From Actinomadura meyerae (GTDB taxonomy: Bacteria > Actinomycetota > Actinomycetes > Streptosporangiales > Streptosporangiaceae), in assembly GCF_900188445.1 (NCBI RefSeq), contig NZ_FZOR01000027.1:47884-111883 (forward strand): a stretch of DNA of 64,000 nt, read 5' to 3'. A program made the position numbers and the translations under genes. The notes under the pieces were generated by a model. The model made no database searches. It had not been told where the DNA came from and worked only from the letters and a program-made list of their open reading frames with translations. This document shows, in pieces, positions 24,065-32,414 of this stretch (positions are counted from its first letter, which is position 1; every line of letters begins with the position of its first letter).

Positions 24065-24481
24065 ATGATCCTGGCCGACCAGCTCCCCCCGCCCGACGGC
24101 GGCGACCTCGGGAGTTCCTGGGGCCTCTACGTCGGCCCGGCGGTCATCTTCCTCGCGATCATCTTCTGGGTGGCCGTCACGCTGACGGCGTCCCGCGTGC
24201 CGCCGCGCAGGCGGGCGCCGACCGGCCGCCTGTCCGACCGCGGGCCCGTCCAGGGCGGGATCCTCCAGGGCAGCCCGTCCCAGCGGACCCGTCGCGACCC
24301 GGCGCCGTCGGTGACGCACCGCCAGGTCATGGCCCACATCGAGCAGGCGCGCGCCGAAGAGGAGGCCCTCGCCGAGCAGGCCCGCGCCGAGGAGGAGGCC
24401 GTCCGGCGGCCCTCGCACCGGCGGAAAGGCCGAGGGCGCCGCAGGAAGCGGGGCCTGTTCGGCGGGCGCGGACCCCGCTGA
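24065..24481 (+). CDS. Single-TM protein with charged coiled-coil tail
   Basis: Unrecognised, 138 residues. One hydrophobic segment (about 22-42), then a basic Arg/Pro region, a short Glu/Ala-rich helix of repeated EQARAEEEA units (about 93-113) and a highly basic tail (RRKGRGRRRKRG). GAGGAGGTG lies upstream of the ATG. It follows the DUF2207 gene by 61 bp on the same strand and may be co-transcribed with it. Confidence 0.6.
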   Translation: MILADQLPPPDGGDLGSSWGLYVGPAVIFLAIIFWVAVTLTASRVPPRRRAPTGRLSDRGPVQGGILQGSPSQRTRRDPAPSVTHRQVMAHIEQARAEEEALAEQARAEEEAVRRPSHRRKGRGRRRKRGLFGGRGPR

Positions 24482-24500
24482 CCGTTCCTGATCACCCCAC

Positions 24501-24521
24501 GTAAGATGTCTGACGTCTTAC
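24501..24521. promoter_or_regulatory. GntR operator-like inverted repeat
   Basis: GTAAGA (24501-24506) and TCTTAC (24516-24521) flank a near-symmetric 9-bp centre; 18 of 21 positions are symmetric. It ends just upstream of the GGGAGGA Shine-Dalgarno of the GntR gene and therefore probably mediates autoregulation. Confidence 0.7.
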
Positions 24522-24533
24522 TTGGGAGGATTC

Positions 24534-25220
24534 GTGGGGTTGAGTCCCGTTTCCAGCGGCTCGACGGTGGACGCCGTGCTGGAGCAGCTGCAGGCGCAGG
24601 TCAGCGCCGGTTCCTGGCCGGTCGGCGAGCGGATCCCGGCGGAGCTGGACCTCGCCGCGCAGCTCGGCGTGAGCCGTCCGGCCGTCCGGGAGGCGATCCG
24701 GGCGCTGACGCACGTCGGGGTGCTGGAGGTGCGGCGCGGCGACGGGACGTACGTGCGCAGCAGCGCCGACCCCCGGCCGCTGCTGCGCCGGGTCGCGCGG
24801 GCGTCGGCGCGGGACGTGTTCGAGGTGCAGCTCGCCTACGACGTCCAGGCGGCGCGGCTCGCCGCCCGCAGGCGCACCACCGCCGATCTCGAGCGGCTGG
24901 AGCTGCTGCTCCGCGCGCGCGACGAGGCGACCGAGCCGGACGCGTTCGGCGCCGCCGACGCGCGGTTCCACCTGGGCGTCGCGGAGGCGTCCCGCAACCC
25001 GGTCCTGATCGAGGCGATGCGGTACTTCATCGACCGGCTGCACGAGTCGATGCGCGCGATCCGGCTCGACCACGACGTCCCCGAGGCGGGCCCGGCCCGG
25101 CACCGCGCCGTGCTGGACGCGATCGCCGCGGGCGACCCGGAGGCCGCGGCGTCGGCCGCGGCGGCCGTCGTCGAGCCGACCCTCGCCGTCCTGGAGACCC
25201 TGCTCGGCGGGGCCCGGTGA
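24534..25220 (+). CDS. FadR-subfamily GntR regulator
   Basis: 228 residues from GTG 24534, the first start after GGGAGGA; an in-frame TTG 12 nt earlier overlaps that site. The winged helix (about 8-75) contains AELDLAAQLGVSRPAVREAIRAL and RRGDGTYV. The C-terminal FCD all-helical domain includes DARFHLGVAEASRNP with the metal/ligand residues. It overlaps the transporter start by 4 nt (GTGA), so it should control uptake or export of that transporter's substrate. Confidence 0.9.
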   Translation: MGLSPVSSGSTVDAVLEQLQAQVSAGSWPVGERIPAELDLAAQLGVSRPAVREAIRALTHVGVLEVRRGDGTYVRSSADPRPLLRRVARASARDVFEVQLAYDVQAARLAARRRTTADLERLELLLRARDEATEPDAFGAADARFHLGVAEASRNPVLIEAMRYFIDRLHESMRAIRLDHDVPEAGPARHRAVLDAIAAGDPEAAASAAAAVVEPTLAVLETLLGGAR

Positions 25221-26461
25221 CCGCGCGGCGCGCCGGGCTGGCCGGCTCCCTCCTGATGATCGTCCTCGTGGCGGTCAACCTGCGGCCGGCGCTCGCGGCG
25301 GTCGGCCCGGTGCTGACCGAGATCAGCGACGAGTTCGGGCTGTCCGGCACGGCGGCGGGCGCGCTCACCACCCTGCCGCTGGTCTTCTTCGGCTCCTACG
25401 GGCTGGTCGCGGCGTTCCTGCCGCGGGCGCCGCGCGGCGAGACGCTGCTGGTCAGCGCGATGGCGCTGCTGGTCGGCGGGCTGGTGCTGCGGCTGCTGGA
25501 CGGCCCGGCCGCGCTGTTCGCCGGGTCGCTGGTCGCCGGGATCGCGATCAGCATCGGCAACATCGCGATGCCGGGCATCATCAAGCGCGACCATCCCGAG
25601 CGGATCACCACGGTGACCTCGGTCTACACGGTCGCGGTGACGGTGGGGGCGTCGCTGACGTCGGGGATCGTGGTGCCCGTCGAGCACGCCTTCGACTCCG
25701 GCTGGCGGCTGCCGCTCGGCCTGCTCGCGGTCCCGGCCGCGCTCGCCGGGCTGCTGTGGGTGCCCCGGGCGCGGCGGGCGGCGCACGCGGCCCGGTCGGC
25801 GCCGCCGGTGGTGTCGCGTCAGGGCGTCACGGCGCTGGTCTGGCGGTCGGGCCTCGCCTGGAACGTCACGGTGTTCATGGGCCTCCAGTCGCTGCTCGCC
25901 TACGTGGTGCTCGGCTGGCTGCCGACCCTCTGCCAGGACCGCGGGATGGACGAGACCGCCGCCGGATACGTCCTCGCCCTGACGGCGGGCGTCCAGGCGA
26001 TCGGGTCGCTGGCGGTCCCGGTGCTGGCGCGGCGGATGCGCGACCAGCGCCCGCTGGTGCTGGCCACGGCGGTGCTGGCCCTGGTCGGCTTCGCCGGGAC
26101 GGCCTGGGCGCCGATCGGGTCGGTGTGGGGCTGGGCCGTGATCCTCGGCTTCGGGCAGGGCCTCGGGTTCGCCGCCGCCCTGTCGTTCATCGGCCTGCGC
26201 GCCCACGACGCGCAGGTGGCGGCGCAGCTGTCCGGGATGGCGCAGGGCGTCGGCTACGTCATCGCGGCGCTCGGCCCGCTCGCGCTCGGCGCGCTGCACG
26301 ACGCCACCGGCGGATGGAGCGTTCCGATGGTCGGCGTCCTCGCGGTCTGCGTCGGCATGGCGGTGCCCGGGGTGGCGGCGGGCCGCCTCCGGACGGTCGG
26401 TGCCCCCGCGAAGGCCCTCGAGGGGGTTAACTCGGAAATTAGCGGACACATCCCTAATTGA
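25217..26461 (+). CDS. CynX/NimT-family MFS transporter
   Basis: 414 residues from GTG 25217 with 12 TM helices. The start VNLRPALAAVGPVLTEI is the signature of the cyanate/nitroimidazole-transporter (CynX/NimT) branch of the major facilitator superfamily. The substrate cannot be told from sequence; small organic anions or drugs are usual. It is coupled to the FadR-type regulator by a 4-nt overlap. Confidence 0.88.
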   Translation: MTARRAGLAGSLLMIVLVAVNLRPALAAVGPVLTEISDEFGLSGTAAGALTTLPLVFFGSYGLVAAFLPRAPRGETLLVSAMALLVGGLVLRLLDGPAALFAGSLVAGIAISIGNIAMPGIIKRDHPERITTVTSVYTVAVTVGASLTSGIVVPVEHAFDSGWRLPLGLLAVPAALAGLLWVPRARRAAHAARSAPPVVSRQGVTALVWRSGLAWNVTVFMGLQSLLAYVVLGWLPTLCQDRGMDETAAGYVLALTAGVQAIGSLAVPVLARRMRDQRPLVLATAVLALVGFAGTAWAPIGSVWGWAVILGFGQGLGFAAALSFIGLRAHDAQVAAQLSGMAQGVGYVIAALGPLALGALHDATGGWSVPMVGVLAVCVGMAVPGVAAGRLRTVGAPAKALEGVNSEISGHIPN

Positions 26462-26485
26462 CCCCACATTGGGGCCGATACCGCC

Positions 26486-26887
26486 ATGGGGAGGTGGACC
26501 ATGATGCTCGCCGCGACCCTCGCCGACACGGCCACGCCCAGCGTCGCGCTCAGGTGGGTCTGGATCATCGTTGTGGTGGGCACGGTCCTGACGATCGCCC
26601 GCCTCTACGTGACCCGGACGGCCGGGTCCCGGAAGATCCACCCTGACCGCCGCAACGACCAGCAGAACCACCGCGGCATGGAGCAGGGCGGCATGTACAC
26701 CTACCGGCCCGGGATGTTCTCCCACAGCTACCCGCCGGCGCGGGACGGCCAGTGGGAGGAGTTCCGCAAGGACAACCCCCAGCCGGGCCGCGAGCCGCGG
26801 AAGCCCTGGCCGGAAGGCGTCCTGTACGAGCAGACGGTGTTCAGGGAGGAGATCGAGGACCTCAAGCGGACACCCGAGAAACGCTAG
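26486..26887 (+). CDS. Single-TM hypothetical protein
   Basis: Unrecognised, 133 residues. One TM segment (about 23-43), then a hydrophilic tail rich in Asp, Arg, Pro and aromatic residues (MYTYRPGMFSHSYPPARDG), ending with a charged helix. ATG 26486; an in-frame ATG at 26501, six codons in, is a possible alternative. A strong terminator follows 13 bp after the stop, so this is the end of the GntR-transporter transcription unit or a separate short unit. Confidence 0.6.
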   Translation: MGRWTMMLAATLADTATPSVALRWVWIIVVVGTVLTIARLYVTRTAGSRKIHPDRRNDQQNHRGMEQGGMYTYRPGMFSHSYPPARDGQWEEFRKDNPQPGREPRKPWPEGVLYEQTVFREEIEDLKRTPEKR

Positions 26888-26899
26888 AGCCCTCGAACC

Positions 26900-26927
26900 G
26901 ACCCCGGCCGGCGTCCCGGCCGGGGTC
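26900..26927 (+). terminator. Strong hairpin terminator
   Basis: GACCCCGGCCG (26900-26910), six-base loop, CGGCCGGGGTC (26917-26927): an 11-bp perfect stem followed by GTCTCTTG. It ends the plus-strand unit and may also serve the convergent asparaginase gene. Confidence 0.75.
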
Positions 26928-26990
26928 GTCTCTTGAACACCGACCGACGGGCCTCCCGGTCGGGAGACCGGCGCACGCGGACCGACCGGG

Positions 26991-27944
26991 CTAGAACGCG
27001 CCGGGGGCGGGGCGGACGGAGCCGACGACGCCGTCTCCGCCGCGTACCTCGACCGTCGCCAGTTCGGCCAGGCCCGGCTCGTCGACGCCGAGGGAGCGCA
27101 GCAGCGCCACGGTGACCGGGGTCCGCGCCCGCATCGCGCCGTCGTCGATCTTGACGGCGCCGGCCCGGCCGTCGCTGTAGGCGAAGGCGTCGACGCCTTC
27201 GGCGCCGCACTTGACGAGGAGGCCGGGGACGGCGTCCATCAGCTGCCGCTCCTCGCGCCGGGTGCCGGACGTCCACTGCGGATGGGTGCGCATCGCGTCG
27301 GCGACGCGCCGCTCGGGCGTGCCCGGCCCGGCCAGTACCAGGGCCCGGAACGCCCGCGCGACCCCGGCCGTGGACACCGCGAACAGCGGCGCCCCGCACC
27401 CGTCCACGCCGACGGCCGCGACCGGTTCCCCGGCCAGCTCCTCGACGACCTCGCGCACCGCCTCCTGCAGCGGATGCCCCGGGTCGAGGTAGGTGCCGGT
27501 CGGCCAGCCCGCGGCGACGCACGTCGCCAGCATCGCGGCGTGCTTGCCGGAGCAGTTCATCCGCATCCGGGACGGGCCGCCGCCCTGCCGCGCGACCGCC
27601 TGCTGCGCCTCCAGGTCGATGGGCCAGCTCTGCGGGCACCGCAGGTCGTCCGCGACCAGCCCCGCGCCCGCGAGGATCTTCTCGGCGCCCTCGACGTGGA
27701 AGTCCTCCCCGGAGTGGCTGCCGGACGCGAGCGCGAGCAGCTCGTCGTCCAGGTCGAGCCCGCAGCGCAGCATCGCGACGGCCTGCATCGGCTTGTTGGC
27801 CGACCGCGGGAAGATCGCCGCCTCGGGCTCCCCGGCCCGCACCGCGACCGTCCCGTCCGCCGCGATCCCGACCGCGGCCCCCCGGTGCCGCGACTCCACG
27901 AAGCCGGACCGCTCCACCTCGACCAGCACAGGATTCACGTCCAC
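26991..27944 (-). CDS. Asparaginase (Rhizobial AnsA/type II-like, ReAIV family)
   Basis: 317 residues from GTG 27944, chosen because GGGAGG lies just upstream. Motifs of the thermolabile rhizobial-type asparaginases are present: SANKPMQA with the catalytic Ser/Lys, ASGSHSGEDFH, and MNCSGKHAAMLATC with the metal-binding Cys and Lys. This fold is unrelated to E. coli AnsB. It deamidates L-asparagine to aspartate in the cytoplasm. Single gene, converging on the preceding unit. Confidence 0.88.
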   Translation of the reverse strand: MDVNPVLVEVERSGFVESRHRGAAVGIAADGTVAVRAGEPEAAIFPRSANKPMQAVAMLRCGLDLDDELLALASGSHSGEDFHVEGAEKILAGAGLVADDLRCPQSWPIDLEAQQAVARQGGGPSRMRMNCSGKHAAMLATCVAAGWPTGTYLDPGHPLQEAVREVVEELAGEPVAAVGVDGCGAPLFAVSTAGVARAFRALVLAGPGTPERRVADAMRTHPQWTSGTRREERQLMDAVPGLLVKCGAEGVDAFAYSDGRAGAVKIDDGAMRARTPVTVALLRSLGVDEPGLAELATVEVRGGDGVVGSVRPAPGAF

Positions 27945-28005
27945 CGCACCCTCCCTAACGTCCGCGCGCACCGGCACCGGCCCGGACCTGGACATCGATC
28001 GGCCC

Positions 28006-28025
28006 CCGCCGCCCGCGGGCGGCGG
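28006..28025. terminator. GC hairpin between the BKACE and asparaginase genes
   Basis: CCGCCGCCC (28006-28014), GC, GGGCGGCGG (28017-28025). It lies downstream of the minus-strand BKACE gene and could end its transcript. A near-identical hairpin with a CC centre occurs at 31596-31615. Confidence 0.45.
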
Positions 28026-28166
28026 TCCGCCGCTGGAAAGCCCCCGACCCGCCGTTCCGGCGCTACGAAAAGCAGGCCCGGCCCGGTGGCCGGCCGCTCA
28101 ACTCCATGGTCAAGTACCCCTCCGGCCCCATGGAACCGAAATCAGATCCTGTGGATAACCCCAAGA

Positions 28167-28994
28167 TCAGCGGGCTTTGGTGTGCAGCAGGGCACGCGCC
28201 TCCGCCGCCGCCATCGGGGGACGCTGGGCCAGGTGGGCGGCCTGGGCGGCGCGCTCCACGAGCTGGGCGTTCGCCGTCACCGGACGGCCCTTCGCCAGGG
28301 TGAGGGTGTCCTCCATGCCCACGCGCAGGTGACCGCCCGCTGAGAGCGCGGCGAACAGGACCGGCAGGGACGTCCGGCCAATGCCCGTGGCCGACCAGGT
28401 CGCGCCCGGCGGGAGGGCTTCGACGGCGGCGACCAGGGTGCGGGCGTCGCCGGGCATGCCGCCGGGCACCCCCATCACCAGGTCGCAGTGGACGTGGCCG
28501 CCGTAGGGGAGCCCGTACTTGTCCAGGAGCCTGTGCAGCGCCGCTATGTGGCCGAGGTCGAACAGCTCGAACTCCGGGACGACCTCGCGTTCCTGAGTGC
28601 GCTGGTACAGCTCCACCATGAACGGCCAGGGGTTCATGAAGACGTCGTCGCCGAAGTTGACCGTCCCGCAGGTGAGCGAGCACATGTCGGGCTCGACGTC
28701 CAGGACGCGGATACGGTCCTCGTAGGGGTCGGTGACCGCACCGCCCGTGGACAGTTGCACGATCAGTCCCGTGCTCTCCCGCAGCGCCGCGACGGTGTCC
28801 CGCAGGCGGGACAGGTCGAGCGTGGGCCGCGCGTCGTCGTCGCGGATGTGCACGTGGATCACGGCCGCGCCGGCCGCCTCGCACTCCTTGGCCGTCTGGA
28901 CCAGTTCATCCAGGGTGACGGGCAGGGCCGGGACGTCCGCCTTGGCGGACTCCGCACCCGTGGGCGCCACCGTGATGAGCGTCGTTGCTCCCAT
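28167..28994 (-). CDS. BKACE-family beta-keto acid cleavage enzyme (DUF849)
   Basis: 275 residues forming a TIM barrel. The zinc ligands are in AVIHVHIRDDDARPT (His-x-His) near residue 48. STGGAVTDPYEDR and EFELFDLGHIAAL match the 3-keto-5-aminohexanoate cleavage/BKACE family, which condenses a beta-keto acid with acetyl-CoA. The substrate is unknown; carnitine or lysine breakdown products are typical. Divergent from dtd with 20 bp between the starts. Confidence 0.9.
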   Translation of the reverse strand: MGATTLITVAPTGAESAKADVPALPVTLDELVQTAKECEAAGAAVIHVHIRDDDARPTLDLSRLRDTVAALRESTGLIVQLSTGGAVTDPYEDRIRVLDVEPDMCSLTCGTVNFGDDVFMNPWPFMVELYQRTQEREVVPEFELFDLGHIAALHRLLDKYGLPYGGHVHCDLVMGVPGGMPGDARTLVAAVEALPPGATWSATGIGRTSLPVLFAALSAGGHLRVGMEDTLTLAKGRPVTANAQLVERAAQAAHLAQRPPMAAAEARALLHTKAR

Positions 28995-29014
28995 AGGCGG
29001 CAGAATGCATGGTC

Positions 29015-29440
29015 ATGCGTGCGGTAGTCCAGAGGGTGAGCCAGGCCAGCGTGTCCGTGGACGGGCGCGTCGTCGGTGAGATCGAGGGGCCGGGGCTGCT
29101 CGTGCTCGTCGGCGTGACGCACGACGACGGCCCGGAAAAGGCCCGCAAGCTGGCCGCGAAGCTGTGGGCCCTGCGGATCCTGCAGGACGAGAGGTCATGC
29201 TCGGACGTGAACGCGCCGCTGCTGGTAGTGAGCCAATTCACCCTCTACGGGGACGCGCGGAAGGGCCGCCGCCCGTCGTGGACGGCCGCCGCGCCCGGCC
29301 CGGTCGCCGAGCCCCTCGTGGACGCCGTCGTCCGCGAGCTGCGGGAGCTGGGAGCGAAGGTCGAGACGGGCGAGTTCGGCGCCGACATGAAGGTCGCGCT
29401 GGTCAACGACGGCCCGATCACGCTCGTCCTGGACGTCTAG
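29015..29440 (+). CDS. dtd: D-aminoacyl-tRNA deacylase
   Basis: 141 residues from ATG 29015 (the family start MRAVVQRVS; an ATG two codons earlier also exists). The active-site motifs SQFTLYGDARKGRRPSW and the C-terminal NDGPITLVLDV (the GP cis-proline motif) are intact. The enzyme removes D-amino acids and Gly from mischarged tRNAs as a dimer. It converges with the next gene, the two stops overlapping by 4 nt. Confidence 0.95.
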   Translation: MRAVVQRVSQASVSVDGRVVGEIEGPGLLVLVGVTHDDGPEKARKLAAKLWALRILQDERSCSDVNAPLLVVSQFTLYGDARKGRRPSWTAAAPGPVAEPLVDAVVRELRELGAKVETGEFGADMKVALVNDGPITLVLDV

Positions 29441-29925
29441 CGGAACCCGTACACCATGCCGACCAGGACGACGACCGTCCCGGCGGCGGCGAGCAGGATC
29501 AGGAACCGGTCGGGCGGTGTGAGCCGCCCGCGGACGTCGGACGACACCACGACGACGCCCGTCCCGGTCTCGTCGCCGCGCGGCTCCTTCTGGAACGGGT
29601 TGCGCAGCCCCGCGAGCCGCCACAGCGCGTCGTTGCGGATCCGCTGGTGGTCGGGCCCGCAGGCGAACAGCCGCCCACGGGTGCGTTCGGTGCAGGCCGC
29701 CCCCTGCTGGCTCAGGACCCGGCACATCGTGGGCACGAGCATGAACTGGTACAGGCACCAGCCCAGGAGGGCGAGCAGCGCGACCCGCCAGGAGTGCAGC
29801 CACCACGCGGCACCGGCGACCAGCGCGAACAGGGCCCACCACAGCAGCGCGGACTCGCGGCGGGGCCGGCGCCGGGTCCCCCGCCTGGCCGCCTGAGGTT
29901 CCCTCTTCCCCGGGTTCGCGACCAT
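29437..29925 (-). CDS. Membrane protein of unknown function
   Basis: 162 residues. A very basic head (about 1-25) precedes two close TM segments (about 26-65). A loop with three Cys (MCRVLSQQGAACTER, FACGPDH) follows, then a last TM helix (about 143-160). ATG start without a clear Shine-Dalgarno. Not recognised as a named family. The stop overlaps the dtd stop on the other strand. Confidence 0.6.
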   Translation of the reverse strand: MVANPGKREPQAARRGTRRRPRRESALLWWALFALVAGAAWWLHSWRVALLALLGWCLYQFMLVPTMCRVLSQQGAACTERTRGRLFACGPDHQRIRNDALWRLAGLRNPFQKEPRGDETGTGVVVVSSDVRGRLTPPDRFLILLAAAGTVVVLVGMVYGFR

Positions 29926-30005
29926 CGGTAGGAATCCACCTTCCCCGGACGGCGGCCGGTCAGAAATCGTCTATGTCCGACGATATTCGTCCAGGGGGCG
30001 CGCTG

Positions 30006-30986
30006 CTACCCGTGTTTCGCGGGGCGGCGGCGCAGCGCGATCTGCGCGTTCGCGCCCGTGTCGGGCGACACGACGACCTCCTGCGCGGCCGCGACTCCAC
30101 CGGCCAGCAGCTCCGCGTCGACCGGGACGTTCCGCTTCACCGTCGCCAGCGCGACCGGCCCGAGCTCGTGGTGCCGGGCCGCCGACCCGACCCAGCCGAC
30201 CGCCCGGCCGCCCGGGATCTCCACCGGGTCGCCGTGCGCGGGCAGCCGGTCAACGCTGCCGTCCAGGTGCAGGAACACCAGGCGGCGCGGCGGCCGGCCG
30301 AGGTTGTGGACGCGCGCCACCGTCTCCTGCCCCCGGTAGCAGCCCTTGTTCAGGTGGACGGCCGTCTCGACGTAGCCGGCCTCGTGCGGGATCGTCCGCT
30401 CGTCGGTGTCGAGGCCGAACCGCGGCCGATGCTCGGCGATGCGCAGCGCCTCGTACGCCCACAGGCCGGACGGTTCGAGCCCCTCGGGGAACTCGCCGCG
30501 CGGGACGATCCGCGTCTGCGTCCCCGCCACGTCCGGCCAGGACGGGCCGCCGTCGCGCGGCGGGCCGGTGACGACCATGTAGTCGGCGGACACGTCGGCG
30601 ACCTCGACGCGCAGCATGAACCGCATCCGGTCGAGGAACTCCGCGAGCGGCGCGGCGGCACCGGGCTCGACGTGCGCCCAGGTCGCCTCGCCGTCGTCGA
30701 CGACGAACATGTGGTGCTCGACGTGGCCCTTGGGGTCGAGCAGCAGCGCCTCGGTCGGCGTGAACGGCGCCAGGCCCTCCAGGTGCTGGCTGAGGAGGCT
30801 GTGCAGCCAGCGCAGCCGGTCCGGGCCGGTGACCTTGAGGACGCCCCGGTTGCTCCGGTCGACGAACGCGGCCCCGCGTTCCAGCGCGCGCTGCTCCTTC
30901 GACGGGTCGCCGTAGTGGGCGGCGATCTCCTGGTCGGGCGCGTCGGCGGCGACGGCTCCGGGCGTCTTCAGCAGCGGGCTCTCCAT
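30006..30986 (-). CDS. ygfZ: YgfZ/CAF17-like folate-binding iron-sulfur cluster protein
   Basis: 326 residues. The YgfZ signature NKGCYRGQETVARVHNLG with the conserved Cys (about residue 215) is intact, within a GcvT-like folate-binding fold (LKVTGPDRLRWLHSLLSQ at the start). These proteins help maintain certain 4Fe-4S enzymes. The gene is 9 bp downstream of the Fur-family gene in the same direction, so iron control of the pair is plausible. Confidence 0.93.
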   Translation of the reverse strand: MESPLLKTPGAVAADAPDQEIAAHYGDPSKEQRALERGAAFVDRSNRGVLKVTGPDRLRWLHSLLSQHLEGLAPFTPTEALLLDPKGHVEHHMFVVDDGEATWAHVEPGAAAPLAEFLDRMRFMLRVEVADVSADYMVVTGPPRDGGPSWPDVAGTQTRIVPRGEFPEGLEPSGLWAYEALRIAEHRPRFGLDTDERTIPHEAGYVETAVHLNKGCYRGQETVARVHNLGRPPRRLVFLHLDGSVDRLPAHGDPVEIPGGRAVGWVGSAARHHELGPVALATVKRNVPVDAELLAGGVAAAQEVVVSPDTGANAQIALRRRPAKHG

Positions 30987-30995
30987 GCGTCCAGA

Positions 30996-31412
30996 CTATG
31001 TGGCGCGGCACTCCTTGCACCGCCCGTAGACGGTGAGGTGGTGCACGTCGGTCTCGAACCCGAAGTCGCGCCGCAGCACGTCCGCGAGCCCGGCGGCCGC
31101 GCGCGGGTCGACGTCCTCCACCGTGTGGCAGCCCCGGCAGACGAGGTGGATGTGCTCGGCCTCGGCGGCGAGGTGGTAGTTCGGCGGTCCGTGCCCGAGG
31201 TGGGCGTGCTTGACCAGCCCGAGCTCCTCCAGGAGTTCGAGCGTCCGGTACACGGTGGAGATGTTCACGCCGCGGGCGGTGCGCTGCACCTCGGCGCAGA
31301 TCTCCTCGGGGGTCCCGTGCTCCAGGTTGGTGACCGCCTCGAGGACCAGCTGGCGCTGAGGGGTGACCCGGTACCCCTTGGCCCGCAGCTCCTCTTGCCA
31401 CGACTCGACCAT
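30996..31412 (-). CDS. Fur-family metal-dependent regulator
   Basis: 138 residues. Winged helix with YRVTPQRQLVLEAV and NISTVYRTLELLEELGLV. The metal sites are AEAEHIHLVCRGCHTVEDVD (His plus CxxC) and the C-terminal CKEC pair, which forms the structural zinc site. Which metal or signal (iron, zinc, peroxide) it senses cannot be decided. It forms a unit with ygfZ. Upstream on the other strand is the 12-codon ORF with the extreme Shine-Dalgarno. Confidence 0.93.
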   Translation of the reverse strand: MVESWQEELRAKGYRVTPQRQLVLEAVTNLEHGTPEEICAEVQRTARGVNISTVYRTLELLEELGLVKHAHLGHGPPNYHLAAEAEHIHLVCRGCHTVEDVDPRAAAGLADVLRRDFGFETDVHHLTVYGRCKECRAT

Positions 31413-31518
31413 GCACCGAGTGTAGGACCCGCCCGCCGGGCCCGCCCGGGCAGGATTCAGCCCACGGAAAACTTGTTTGCCTCACCGCTCGCGCTCACAT
31501 AACGTGCGGGGTACGCGC

Positions 31519-31577
31519 GAAAGGAGGTGGTCCAAGCAATGGTTGATTGTAGGACTCGCGAGGTGGCTGTCCGCTAG
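31519..31577 (+). CDS. 12-residue peptide ORF with near-perfect anti-16S Shine-Dalgarno
   Basis: GAAAGGAGGTGGTCC (31519-31533) can pair over about 15 nt with the 3-prime end of actinobacterial 16S rRNA, with one G-U pair. Five bases later ATG 31539 opens MVDCRTREVAVR, stop TAG 31575-31577. A GC hairpin (31596-31615) follows 18 nt after the stop. No plus-strand gene follows for over 800 bp, so this looks like a self-contained small peptide or leader unit rather than a conventional attenuator. It contains one Cys codon. Confidence 0.55.
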
Positions 31578-31595
31578 TCGCCGTTCCGCCTCGGA

Positions 31596-31615
31596 CCGCC
31601 GCCCCCGGGCGGCGG
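31596..31615. terminator. GC hairpin after the 12-codon ORF
   Basis: CCGCCGCCC (31596-31604), CC, GGGCGGCGG (31607-31615): a 9-bp stem just downstream of the small ORF. It may terminate or attenuate that transcript. The remaining bases to 31741 hold no gene, only a weak CGGTCC/GGACCG repeat. Confidence 0.5.
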
Positions 31616-31741
31616 AGCCGGTCGCGACGGTGACCGGCGAATACCAGGCAGTTACCCGGTCCCCGGACCGATGGACCCGTCCTGTCCATCACCCCGCCAC
31701 CCGGCGGGAAGGTCCGGGGATCGTTCTTTTCCAGGGCCCTG

Positions 31742-32230
31742 TCAGGACACCTTCTTCAGCTGCGCCGACAGGTGCGACTGGAGCGGCTGGCCCACGGCCG
31801 CCATGTCGTACGCCCAGCCGAGGTCCTCCCCGATCAGCCCGTACAGGCGGTGCCCGCCGGTGACCTCCTTGGCCGACTCGGTGCGGGCCACGACGTCGGT
31901 GCGCAGCTCCACCCGGTTGAACGCCACGTCGCCGACGTAGATCTCGACGATCCCGGTCGGGTGGGCCAGCGTCACCTCGACCTGGTGGTCCGGCTGCGGC
32001 CGCCAGTACCCGGTCTCCACCGCAAGGGGCCGCCCGAGCGTGCCGTCCGCCTCGATCATCCAGGTGCGGCTCGCGTAGATCAGGAACGGCTTCCCGATGT
32101 GGGTGAAGGACAGCTCCTGGCCGAAGTTGAACGACTCGATCGTGGGATAGCCGCCCACACCGGCGCCCTCCCAGGTGCCGAGCAGGAACTTCAGGGGCTC
32201 AAGGTCCGGGTGCAGCTCAGGAACGTCCAT
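31742..32230 (-). CDS. FABP-like nitrobindin-family heme protein
   Basis: 162 residues from ATG 32230. The beta-barrel signature GTWEGAG (GxWxGxG, about residues 18-24) and the C-terminal block with the presumed heme-proximal His (EVTGGHRLYGLIGEDLGWAYDM) identify the nitrobindin-like FABP family, whose members bind ferric heme and isomerise peroxynitrite. A 29-residue membrane peptide gene lies 43 bp upstream in the same direction. Confidence 0.9.
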   Translation of the reverse strand: MDVPELHPDLEPLKFLLGTWEGAGVGGYPTIESFNFGQELSFTHIGKPFLIYASRTWMIEADGTLGRPLAVETGYWRPQPDHQVEVTLAHPTGIVEIYVGDVAFNRVELRTDVVARTESAKEVTGGHRLYGLIGEDLGWAYDMAAVGQPLQSHLSAQLKKVS

Positions 32231-32273
32231 GGGCACCGAGCGTAGCGGCGCGCGCCGCCGCCCGCGTCCCGCC

Positions 32274-32363
32274 CTACTTCAGCCGGCCGAGCCGGATCAC
32301 GAGGAGGACGGCGGCGACCGCCATGAGCCCGAGGGCGAGGACGAGGATCCCCGCGTTCACCAT
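32274..32363 (-). CDS. 29-residue single-TM small protein
   Basis: ATG 32363, with GGGTGG 5-6 nt upstream, opens a 30-codon frame. The product starts MVNAGILVLALG, is hydrophobic over about 20 residues and ends IRLGRLK, a classic positive-inside tail for a one-pass membrane peptide. It ends 43 bp before the nitrobindin gene, so the two may be co-transcribed. Function unknown. Confidence 0.6.
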   Translation of the reverse strand: MVNAGILVLALGLMAVAAVLLVIRLGRLK

Positions 32364-32414
32364 GCCACCCACACCGCCGATGCTACGGGCACCGGCCGGA
32401 ACTAGAGTGCCGAT

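Noticed and set aside
28063..28158. Short frames between the asparaginase and BKACE genes
   Set aside because: They are extensions of antisense frames with no Shine-Dalgarno and no protein-like composition.
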